Both the position numbers and the translations under genes were made by a program. Shown here one piece after another: positions 35,955 through 43,732 of a stretch of DNA of 64,000 nt. The notes beneath the pieces were generated by a model. It worked only from the letters and a program-made list of their open reading frames with translations. It did not search any database and was not told where the DNA came from. This DNA is from Bryobacterales bacterium (lineage in GTDB: Bacteria > Acidobacteriota > Terriglobia > Bryobacterales > Bryobacteraceae), in contig DAIDHC010000010.1 in NCBI GenBank assembly GCA_027452065.1, positions 1 to 64,000 on the forward strand, in the 5' to 3' direction. How positions within the stretch are numbered: the first letter of the stretch is position 1; each line of letters begins with the position of its first letter.

Positions 35955-35987
35955 TTTCTTGACCTCGAATCCCGAATGTGATTCACT
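35955..35987 (+). promoter_or_regulatory. TTTCTTGAC promoter motif, copy 3
   Basis: TTTCTTGAC (35955-35963) gives a -35 of TTGACC; 17 bases later comes TTCACT as a weak -10. The same spacing occurs in copies 1 and 2. It would drive the sugar isomerase at 36075. The rest of the 35841-36074 gap shows nothing further. Confidence 0.5.
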
Positions 35988-36074
35988 AGTTGAAATGCAG
36001 CGGCCGAAGCGGGCGAGGGAAAACCCCGCACACGGTCACGTCCAGAGGAGCGGGTCCGATCGGGAGGGGGTCTT

Positions 36075-37013
36075 GTGAGCACATCTCGCAGGGATGTCTT
36101 GAAAGGTCTGCCGCTGTTCGCCCTTTGCCCGGCCGTGACCGCCGCCCCGGACGCACCTCGCGCTCCCGCGGCTGATTTCCCGTCCGAGGTGACCGAGCGC
36201 CTCGCGGTTACATCGTGGCCTTTTCGAGCCCTCATCGACGCTCCGTCCAACCATTACTTCGACAAAACGAAGCCAGGCATGGACCTGAAGGAATTTCCGG
36301 CGATGGTGGCCCGGCGATTTGGCGTCCACAAGATCAATCCTTTGACCAGCCACTTCCGGTCGCTCGATCCGGCTTACGTGGATGCGTTCCGCCAGGCTGT
36401 CGAGAAAGCGGGCTCGTCGGTGGTGGACCTTGGCTTGGGCGGCGGCAACTTTTATGACGCTGACGAAACTAAACGGCGCGACGCCGTCGCGCGGGGCCGG
36501 CAGGGAATCGATATTGCGGTCGCCGTCGGCTCTCCCAGCGTACGGCAGCATGTTTCCGGGCCCCGAAATGCAACCCCCGACGTGACGCGCGCCGCGGAGA
36601 GCCTGGGCGAGCTCGCCGCCTATGGAGCCAAGCGAGGCGTCGTCGTGAACCTGGAGAACGACGATCCCGTCGCCGAAGACCCCTTCTTTCTGGTGAACGT
36701 CATCGAAAAGGTGAGCAGCCCGTTTCTGCGCGGCTTGCCGGATTTCGGGAACTCGTTGAATCACTATGATGCCGCTCGGAACGAGCAGGCGGTCGCCGCG
36801 ATGTTCCGGCACGTCTATAACATGTGTCACGTGAAGGATTCGGTCCAGTCCGCAAGCGGCGCCCGGGTCGAGGTCGACCTGCCGGCCATGTTTCGGATTG
36901 CGAAAGCGAGCATGTACAAGGGATATTTTTCGATGGAGTTTGATACGGCCGGAGGCGAGCCCTTTCGCGGTACCGAAAGGCTGCTCGAGTTGACGCGAAA
37001 GTATCTGGCCTGA
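36075..37013 (+). CDS. sugar phosphate isomerase/epimerase-type TIM barrel, Tat-exported
   Basis: A 312-residue protein with a GTG start preceded by GGGAGGGGG. The leader is twin-arginine (TSRRDVLKGLPLFALCPAVTA). The barrel shows the xylose-isomerase-like pattern: VDLGLGGGNFYDAD, GVVVNLENDDP (metal-binding Glu), GLPDFGNSL and NMCHVKDS with a His, then YFSMEFDTAGGE with the last Glu. The family isomerises or epimerises sugars and sugar phosphates with a divalent metal. Export makes a phosphorylated substrate unlikely. It is 60 bases upstream of an exported Gfo/Idh/MocA gene, so the two probably act together on a free sugar. Confidence 0.8.
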   Translation: MSTSRRDVLKGLPLFALCPAVTAAPDAPRAPAADFPSEVTERLAVTSWPFRALIDAPSNHYFDKTKPGMDLKEFPAMVARRFGVHKINPLTSHFRSLDPAYVDAFRQAVEKAGSSVVDLGLGGGNFYDADETKRRDAVARGRQGIDIAVAVGSPSVRQHVSGPRNATPDVTRAAESLGELAAYGAKRGVVVNLENDDPVAEDPFFLVNVIEKVSSPFLRGLPDFGNSLNHYDAARNEQAVAAMFRHVYNMCHVKDSVQSASGARVEVDLPAMFRIAKASMYKGYFSMEFDTAGGEPFRGTERLLELTRKYLA

Positions 37014-37072
37014 AGAGCGCGAGCCGCGAAGCGGTTCGGCCGCGGTGAGAAGACGGAACAAGGAGAGTTGCG

Positions 37073-38488
37073 GTGAAAGAATCGGGAATGAATCGGCGTG
37101 ATTTTTTCGGGACCGCCAAAGGACTGGCCGCCATCGGCGGCATCGGTCTGCTGGCCGACGGGCAGCGTGTCAAAGGCGCCAATGAGCGCGTGCGAGTGGC
37201 CATCTGCGGCTTGCACGGCCGCGGCAAGGACCACCTGCACAATTTTTCGCAGATTCACAACGCCGAGATCGCCGCCATCTGCGACATCGACGAGAGCGTG
37301 ATCCGCGCGCGCTTGGCCGACTTCTCGCGCATGGGTCTTCCGAAACCGAAAACATATGCCGACGTGCGACTCCTGCTGGAGGACAAATCGATTGATGCGA
37401 TATCGATTGCCACCCCGAACCACTGGCACTCGTTGATGGCCATCTGGGCCTGTCAGGCGGGCAAGGACGTCTATGTCGAAAAGCCCTGCTCCCATAATCT
37501 GTGGGAGGGCAAGCAACTCGTAAAGGCCGCGGAGCGATATAACCGCGTCGTCCAGCACGGGACGCAGACGCGCTCTTCGACTTCGGTGCGCGAAGCGATC
37601 CAGAAAATCAAGGACGGCATGATCGGTGAGACGTACATGGCGCGAGGCATCTGCTACAAGTGGCGGGACACCATCGGCCGTGCCCCCGTCGAGGCCGTGC
37701 CGGCCGGCGTTAACTACGATCTATGGACGGGCCCGGCCCCGCTTCATGCGTTCACCAAAAACCGCTTTCACTACAATTGGCACTGGTTCTGGGCTTACGG
37801 CAACGGTGACCTCGGCAACCAGGGCATTCATCAGGTGGACGTCGCGCGCTGGGGTATGGGCCTGACCTTCCCCACCAAAGCCAGCGCGATCGGCGGACAT
37901 TTCATGTTCGATGACGATCAGGAGACGCCGAACAGCCTGAACTGCGCTTTCGAATTCGATCCGCCGGGACGCAAGCGCCGGATGATCACTTTCGAGGTGC
38001 GGCACTGGATCGCCAATCATGAAGCCGAGATCGGAACCCGGTATCTCGGCACTCCCGAAAAAGTCAGCCCTCCCGGCCAGCCGCGGCTCGGACCGCTGGC
38101 AGGCGCCCACAATAGTATTGGCGATATCTTCTATGGCTCGAACGGCTACCTGTCCACGGGCGATGAGGACGCCGACACCTACGCCGCCTGGATTGGCAGA
38201 GACCAGTCTCCAACCAAGCCGGTGAGCGGAGGAAGCGAGCGGGATCACTTCCAGAACTTCATCGATTGCGTCATCAGCCGGAACCGGGCGAATCTAAACG
38301 CGCCCGTTGAAGAGGGCCACATTTCGTGCGCCATGGTGCATCTGGCCAACGCCTCATACCGCCTGGGACGGACCATACACTTCAATCCGGAGACACAAGA
38401 GGCCATCGGCGACGAAGAAGCGAATAAGTTACTCGGCAACATTGACCGCGACTACCGCAAACCATATACCGTCCCGGAGAATATCTGA
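37073..38488 (+). CDS. Gfo/Idh/MocA-family oxidoreductase, Tat-exported (second copy)
   Basis: A 471-residue protein from a GTG with AGGAGAG six bases upstream, which decides the start. Leader MNRRDFFGTAKGLAAIGG is a Tat signal. The Rossmann domain (RVAICGLHGRGKDH) and EKPCSHNLWEGKQL with its Lys-Pro identify the family; ATPNHWHSLMAIWA is typical of the exported acidobacterial/planctomycete branch. It is likely to oxidise or epimerise a free sugar in the periplasm using bound NAD(P). The neighbour is an exported isomerase in the same orientation. Confidence 0.88.
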   Translation: MKESGMNRRDFFGTAKGLAAIGGIGLLADGQRVKGANERVRVAICGLHGRGKDHLHNFSQIHNAEIAAICDIDESVIRARLADFSRMGLPKPKTYADVRLLLEDKSIDAISIATPNHWHSLMAIWACQAGKDVYVEKPCSHNLWEGKQLVKAAERYNRVVQHGTQTRSSTSVREAIQKIKDGMIGETYMARGICYKWRDTIGRAPVEAVPAGVNYDLWTGPAPLHAFTKNRFHYNWHWFWAYGNGDLGNQGIHQVDVARWGMGLTFPTKASAIGGHFMFDDDQETPNSLNCAFEFDPPGRKRRMITFEVRHWIANHEAEIGTRYLGTPEKVSPPGQPRLGPLAGAHNSIGDIFYGSNGYLSTGDEDADTYAAWIGRDQSPTKPVSGGSERDHFQNFIDCVISRNRANLNAPVEEGHISCAMVHLANASYRLGRTIHFNPETQEAIGDEEANKLLGNIDRDYRKPYTVPENI

Positions 38489-38518
38489 GACGGTAAACAA
38501 ACCGAGCGGACGCGGGCA

Positions 38519-40969
38519 TTACTCCCAGCGCAGCGCCGTGAGAGGATCCACCTTCACCGCCCTGCGCGCCGGAACGTAGCAGGCGGTAAGAGCGGCCAGC
38601 GTCAACACCACTGGGGCGGCGATAAACGCCACCGGATCGCGTGCCGTCACGCCATAGAGCAGTCCGGCGAGCAGACGCGTCAGTACGAGCGCGCCCGCCG
38701 TGCCGGCCGCGATGCCGGCCGCGGCCATCACCAGTCCCCGAGCTACGACCATTCCCAGGATGCGCGACGGCGCCGCCCCCAGAGCCGCGCGGATACCGAA
38801 CTCGCGCGAGCGGCGGGCCACCGCATAGGACATCACTCCGTAAATGCCGATCGTGGCGAGCGCCAGCGCCAGCAGCCCAAACGCCGCAACCAGAGCCATC
38901 ATAAAGCGCTGGCTATGGATCGATCCGCCGGCCACTTGTGCCATCGAGCGCACATCGTACACCGGAAGCGAGCCTGCCGCCCGGTGAATCTCGCCCACTG
39001 CCTCGCGGCTCAGCGCCAACGGATCGCCGCCCGTCCGCGCCACCACCACCATGGGCAGGTAATGACTGACCAGCGCCGACACCGCGTCGTTGATCTGCGG
39101 CAGCGGAACAAAAGCGGAGGGCTCCGGCTCCGAGGCGAGGCTCTGCTCATGCAGGTCGTTGACGACGCCGACAATCTGACGCAGGCGGTCTGCCGCATCC
39201 GGGCCCACCATCGACCATGCGATCAGGATCTGCTTTCCGATCGGCTCCTGCCGGGGCAGATATTTGCGCACAAACGCCTCGTTGACCATCACAACGCCCG
39301 CACCCGCGGCGTTGTCTCGCACATCGAACGGGCGCCCGTTTTCGAGCCTCATGCCCATGGCCTCGAAAAAGCCCGGTGTCACGCCGAACCACTGCAGATT
39401 TCCCAGAAAACGCCGCTCCGGGTTCGGCTGCCCGGCGATGCTTTCGAGTGGAATGTTGAAGCCGCCCTCGAGCGGCAGATAGTTGGTAACCGCCGCGGTG
39501 CGCACGCCGGGCAGCCGGTTGAGGCGGTCCACGGCGCCGTCGGCGAAGCGGGCCACCTGCCCGGCCGTCTCATAGCCCGGTCCGGAGACGCTCACCTTCA
39601 TGGTCAGTACATGCCGGGTGTCGAAGCCAGGTTCCACCCGCCGCAGCTTCATGAAAGTTTCCCCCAGCAATGATGCCCCGATGAGCAGGACCAGGGAGAG
39701 GGCGAATTGCGTGGCGACAAGCACCTCACGGAGCCTGTGGCCGGCGCGGGAATCGCCTCCCCGCGCGCCGCCCTCGGCCAACGCCTCGTTCCCATCTCCG
39801 CCCGCGGCCTGCAGCGCCGGAACCAGCCCAAACAGAATCCCCGTGAGCATCGAGGCGGCCAGCGTGAACAGCAGCACGGGCCCGTTCAGCGACACGCGGT
39901 CCAGGTTCGCCACGTCCGGCGGATTCAGGCTAACCAGAGCGGCGATGGCGAAATGGGCGAGCGTAAGCCCGAGAAGCCCGCCCGCCAACGCCAGGCACAG
40001 ACTTTCCACGAGGAGTTGGCCCACCACCTGAGTCCGCGATGCGCCGACAGCCAGCCGGATCGCAATTTCGCGGCGGCGTCCGGCCACCCGCGCCAGCAGG
40101 AGATTGGCGACGTTGGCGCAGGCAATCAGCAGCACCAGGCCGACAGCGGCGGCCAAAACGAGCAGCGCTGGGCGCACGGCCGCCGTCGTCTCCTGTTGAT
40201 ACGGGAAGGCCCGTGCCGATTCCTTCGCGTCGCCGTGTTTCGGGTGCGCGGCCCGGTACTGGCGCGCCACCACCTCGAGGTCGGCCTGCGCCTGCTCCAT
40301 CGGGACTCCGTCAGGCAGGCGGCCCAGCACAAGAAAATTCTGCCCGCCGAACTCCGGGTCGTTCCTTACGTCGAGCGGCGTCCAGATATCGGTGGCAAGC
40401 GTGGGATCCAGGTTCGGCGGCGCCACGCCGGCAATCGTGTACGAGCGTGTCCCCAGCGTCAGCCCGCGTCCGAGAACGCCCGGCTCGCCGCCGAAGCGCC
40501 GCTGCCACAGTCCGTAGCCGAGGATGGCCAGAGGCGCCGCGGCGGTGTCCTCGCCCGGTTGGAAATCCCGGCCCAGCACCGGCGGCGTTCCGAGCAGACG
40601 AAAGAATCCCGCGGTGACGCCGCGCATCCGCACGCGCTGGGGCTCGGAGCCGCCCGCCAGGTTCTGCTCGCCGCCGCCGCCCACGATCGCGACGTCGCGC
40701 AGCGCGGTGATGTGCCGCTGCCAGAATAATGCACGCTCGCCGTCCGCGTTCGAGGCGCGGCCGGCGGCGAATACTGTCTCGATCTGCACCAGACGGTCCG
40801 GCTCGGGGTAGGGAAGTGGGCGCAGCAGCACCTCGTAGAGCAGGCTGAAGATCGCCGAAGTGGCGCCGATGCCCAGCGCCAGCGTTGCGACGGCGATCAG
40901 TGAGAATCCCGGCGAGCGTCCCAGCAGGCGGAGCGCGAAGCGAACGTTGCGGCCGGCAGTGGCGATCAT
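38519..40969 (-). CDS. ADOP-type FtsX/MacB permease (acidobacterial duplicated orphan permease)
   Basis: An 816-residue membrane protein. RNVRFALRLLGRSPGFSLIAVATLALGIGATSAIFSLLYEVLLRPLPYPEPDRLV is typical of the ADOP family. There is one N-terminal helix, a large periplasmic MacB-like domain, three central helices (VLLIACANVANLLLARVAGRRREIAIRLAVGAS), a second periplasmic domain and three C-terminal helices (EFGIRAALGAAPSRILGMVV). Two FtsX domains are therefore present in one chain. No ATPase gene is adjacent, as is usual for these orphans. Function is unknown; extracellular-protein or antimicrobial-related export has been suggested for MacB relatives. Confidence 0.9.
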   Translation of the reverse strand: MIATAGRNVRFALRLLGRSPGFSLIAVATLALGIGATSAIFSLLYEVLLRPLPYPEPDRLVQIETVFAAGRASNADGERALFWQRHITALRDVAIVGGGGEQNLAGGSEPQRVRMRGVTAGFFRLLGTPPVLGRDFQPGEDTAAAPLAILGYGLWQRRFGGEPGVLGRGLTLGTRSYTIAGVAPPNLDPTLATDIWTPLDVRNDPEFGGQNFLVLGRLPDGVPMEQAQADLEVVARQYRAAHPKHGDAKESARAFPYQQETTAAVRPALLVLAAAVGLVLLIACANVANLLLARVAGRRREIAIRLAVGASRTQVVGQLLVESLCLALAGGLLGLTLAHFAIAALVSLNPPDVANLDRVSLNGPVLLFTLAASMLTGILFGLVPALQAAGGDGNEALAEGGARGGDSRAGHRLREVLVATQFALSLVLLIGASLLGETFMKLRRVEPGFDTRHVLTMKVSVSGPGYETAGQVARFADGAVDRLNRLPGVRTAAVTNYLPLEGGFNIPLESIAGQPNPERRFLGNLQWFGVTPGFFEAMGMRLENGRPFDVRDNAAGAGVVMVNEAFVRKYLPRQEPIGKQILIAWSMVGPDAADRLRQIVGVVNDLHEQSLASEPEPSAFVPLPQINDAVSALVSHYLPMVVVARTGGDPLALSREAVGEIHRAAGSLPVYDVRSMAQVAGGSIHSQRFMMALVAAFGLLALALATIGIYGVMSYAVARRSREFGIRAALGAAPSRILGMVVARGLVMAAAGIAAGTAGALVLTRLLAGLLYGVTARDPVAFIAAPVVLTLAALTACYVPARRAVKVDPLTALRWE

Positions 40970-41013
40970 AAACTTTCAGTACGCCGCAAGCCGCCGCCGG
41001 GTTCCCGCCGCAT

Positions 41014-42597
41014 TCAGGAGGCCAGGATCGCCCGCGCGGCGTTGTAGCCCGGCGCTCCCATGACGCCCCCGCCGGGATGCGCGCCGGAGCCGCAGAGGTA
41101 CAGCCCCCGCACCGGCGTACGATACCGGGCGCTGCCCGCTACCGGCCGCAGAACGAACATCTGGTCGACGCTCATCTCGCCGTGGAAAATGTTGCCGCCG
41201 GTAATGCCGAAGCGCTGTTCCAGATCGTACGGCGTCAGCACCTGACGGTGGACGATGCGGCTGGAAAAGCCGGGCGCGTATTCATCGATCAACGCGACGA
41301 CGCGATCGGCGAACGGCTCGCGAAGCTCCTCCCACGAAGCGCCCCGCAGAGTGTACGGCGCGTATTGAAGAAAGATCCCCATGATGTGCCGTCCCTCGGG
41401 CGCCAGCGCCGGGTCGTACATCGTAGGCAGCGTCATCTCGATCATCGGCGAGCGGGACGGCGCGCCGTACTTGGCGTCGTCCCAGGCGCGCTCCACGTAC
41501 TCGATCGACGGGCAGATGTGCATTGTGGCCCGGTGCTGCGGTCCCGGCGTTCCCGGCGTCGCGCGAAAGTCCGGCAGGCCGTCCAGCGCCAGATTGATCT
41601 TGCACGAAGTGCCCTCGCACCGGTAGCGGCGGATCGAGGCGGCGAACTCCGCGTCGAGATGGCGTTCTCCCACCAGACCCAGGAACGTCAGCTTCGGATC
41701 GACGTTGCTGGCGATCACCTGCGCCCGATACTCGTCGCCGCCCTTCAGCACCACCGACCGCGCGGCCCCGTTTTCTACGCGAATGCTCTCCACCTCGGCG
41801 CCGGTGCGAATTTCCGCGCCGTGGCTGCGGGCCGACGCGGCGATCGACTCCGCAATCGCTCCCATACCGCCCTTCACAAATCCCCACAGCCCACGCTTTC
41901 CCGCTACACCGCCCATCACGTGATGAAGCAGAATGTAGGCCGTGCCCGGCGACCTCGGCCCTCCGTTAGCTCCAATGACGCCGTCGGTCGCCAGCGTCAC
42001 CTTCACCTCGGGCGACTCAAACCACTGGTCGAGGAAATCGGAGGCGCTCATGGTGAAAATGTTCACCAGGCCCGTCATTTCCTTCCGTCCGAGCTTGCGC
42101 AGCCGCCCCGCCAGTTTGAGATAGTCCAGCAGGTCCCCGACGCCGGAAGGAGGAAACTCGGGAGGTATCGTCAACAGCAGGCTCTCCACCACTTCGGCCA
42201 GACGCTCGAGATGGGCCTCGTAGGCCGGAAATACTTCGGCGTCGCGGCGGGAGAACTTTGCCAGCTCGGCAAGCGTTTTCTGGCCGTCCTGCCACATGAA
42301 GAGATGCCGGTCGTCGGGAAACACCGAATAAAACGCCGGATCTTTCGCATCCACCCGGTAGCCGAATCGCTCCAGCTCCAGTTCGCGAATGATCCGCTCC
42401 TGCATCAGGCTGCAGAGGTAGGCCGCCGTCGATACGCGGTAGCCGGGCCAAAGCTCCTCGGTCACCGAGCACCCGCCCAGCAGTTCCCGGCGTTCGAGCA
42501 CCAGCACCTTCCGTCCGGCCCGCGCCAGGTAAGCCGCGGTCACCAGTCCGTTGTGTCCGCCGCCGATGATAATTACGTCGAATCGGTTAGTGTTCAA
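41014..42597 (-). CDS. CrtI/PYROXD2-like FAD-dependent oxidoreductase
   Basis: A 527-residue protein with an N-terminal FAD-binding motif (DVIIIGGGHNGLVTAAYLARAG, then LERRELLGGCS) and the C-terminal dinucleotide-binding end typical of phytoene-dehydrogenase-like enzymes (YLCGSGAHPGGGVMGAPGYNAA). The best start is a TTG at 42597; the nearest ATG is out of frame. Such enzymes desaturate or isomerise isoprenoids or retinoid-like compounds, but this subgroup is largely uncharacterised. No carotenoid genes are nearby, so I would not name a substrate. It follows the GH130-like gene by 25 bases. Confidence 0.82.
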   Translation of the reverse strand: MNTNRFDVIIIGGGHNGLVTAAYLARAGRKVLVLERRELLGGCSVTEELWPGYRVSTAAYLCSLMQERIIRELELERFGYRVDAKDPAFYSVFPDDRHLFMWQDGQKTLAELAKFSRRDAEVFPAYEAHLERLAEVVESLLLTIPPEFPPSGVGDLLDYLKLAGRLRKLGRKEMTGLVNIFTMSASDFLDQWFESPEVKVTLATDGVIGANGGPRSPGTAYILLHHVMGGVAGKRGLWGFVKGGMGAIAESIAASARSHGAEIRTGAEVESIRVENGAARSVVLKGGDEYRAQVIASNVDPKLTFLGLVGERHLDAEFAASIRRYRCEGTSCKINLALDGLPDFRATPGTPGPQHRATMHICPSIEYVERAWDDAKYGAPSRSPMIEMTLPTMYDPALAPEGRHIMGIFLQYAPYTLRGASWEELREPFADRVVALIDEYAPGFSSRIVHRQVLTPYDLEQRFGITGGNIFHGEMSVDQMFVLRPVAGSARYRTPVRGLYLCGSGAHPGGGVMGAPGYNAARAILAS

Positions 42598-42622
42598 TCC
42601 AGCATTGTAGCCCTACGGCCCC

Positions 42623-43732
42623 TCATTCGCGCAGTCCGGCCCCCGCGGCCACCGCTGCGCCGACGAAGGAGTCCGCGCAGCCGTAATACAGAAACCAGCG
42701 GTCATGAAACAATACCAGGCCTTCGGTGAACGTAGTGCCCGCCGCGTATTGCCCGCTGCGCTCGAACGGCTCCGACGGTTGGAAGAAGGGCTGCTCCAGC
42801 CGGTCCAGGAGCCGCTCCGGATGGTCCGCCGCGAACAGCGCCTGACCGGCGGCGTAGGCGCCCGCCGCCAGTGCGCGATCCCCATTCGCCGCGTTCTTAC
42901 CGTTGTAAACGAGCACGATTCCCTTCGACGTGAGGATCGCGGGAGGTCCGACCTCGGGGAAGTCGCTGTCAAAATGCCCGGTCCGCGGACCGAGCACATC
43001 TACCAGCGCGCCGTGGCTGTCCTCCAACGGCTGCCACGCGGCCAGGTCCGCGGAACTCGCCAGATGGATGTGCCCTTCGCCCCAATACATCCAATAACGC
43101 CCCCGAATTTTCGCCGCCACCAGCCGGTTTCCCGCCACCCGCGTCACAATGCCGGCCGATTTGTACGCGAGGTTTGAATACTTTCCCCCAGCCGCCGTCC
43201 CGAACAGAGGCCCGTGTTTGGTCCAATGCACAAGATCCCTCGACGTCGCCGATGCCGCTCGCCAGATCGTACCGTTCCATTGCGTGTATGTAAGGACGTA
43301 GCCGCCGTCCTCTGTCTCCACCAGCCTCGGGTCCTCGCACCCGCCAGGCCATTCGCGAGACTTCTGATCGTCCTCGGCGGGACCGAACACCGGCGCCGGC
43401 CGCCGTTCAAAGTGCATGCCGTCGGTGCTCTCGGCCAAACCCAGCCGCGAGGTGTGGCTGCCGAGTTGCTTCGAGCCGCTGTCGTCCTCGGCGCGATAAA
43501 GAACGTAGATCCGTCCGTTCCTCACCACCGCGGCCGGGTTAAAGGTGTGCAGCGCCTCCCAGTGGACCGGAGAGCGGCGAACCGGGCATTCGAATACCGA
43601 GTCGCGCTTGGGAACGATCACCGGATTCACACCCGCCGGCCGGGCGAACGGCCCGAGTGCCCAATCGGGCGATGCGCCCCGGCACGGCGCCAGCGCCACC
43701 AGCGCCGCCGCGGCCCAGATGCCCGTCCTCAT
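42623..43732 (-). CDS. GH130-like glycoside phosphorylase/hydrolase, secreted
   Basis: A 369-residue five-bladed propeller with signal peptide (MRTGIWAAAALVALAPCRG). Family markers are FNPAAVVRNGRIYVLYRAEDD and GGCEDPRLVETEDGGYVLTYTQWNG, whose Asp is at the expected catalytic position of GH130. GH130 members cleave beta-mannosides with phosphate or water; an exported member is more likely a hydrolase because phosphate esters would be wasted outside the cytoplasm. It overlaps the stop of glgB as ATGA, an odd pairing with a cytoplasmic glycogen enzyme. Confidence 0.8.
   Translation of the reverse strand: MRTGIWAAAALVALAPCRGASPDWALGPFARPAGVNPVIVPKRDSVFECPVRRSPVHWEALHTFNPAAVVRNGRIYVLYRAEDDSGSKQLGSHTSRLGLAESTDGMHFERRPAPVFGPAEDDQKSREWPGGCEDPRLVETEDGGYVLTYTQWNGTIWRAASATSRDLVHWTKHGPLFGTAAGGKYSNLAYKSAGIVTRVAGNRLVAAKIRGRYWMYWGEGHIHLASSADLAAWQPLEDSHGALVDVLGPRTGHFDSDFPEVGPPAILTSKGIVLVYNGKNAANGDRALAAGAYAAGQALFAADHPERLLDRLEQPFFQPSEPFERSGQYAAGTTFTEGLVLFHDRWFLYYGCADSFVGAAVAAGAGLRE

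Noticed and set aside
41077-42729. 550-residue plus-strand ORF
   Set aside because: It is antisense to the CrtI-like oxidoreductase and has no domain content.
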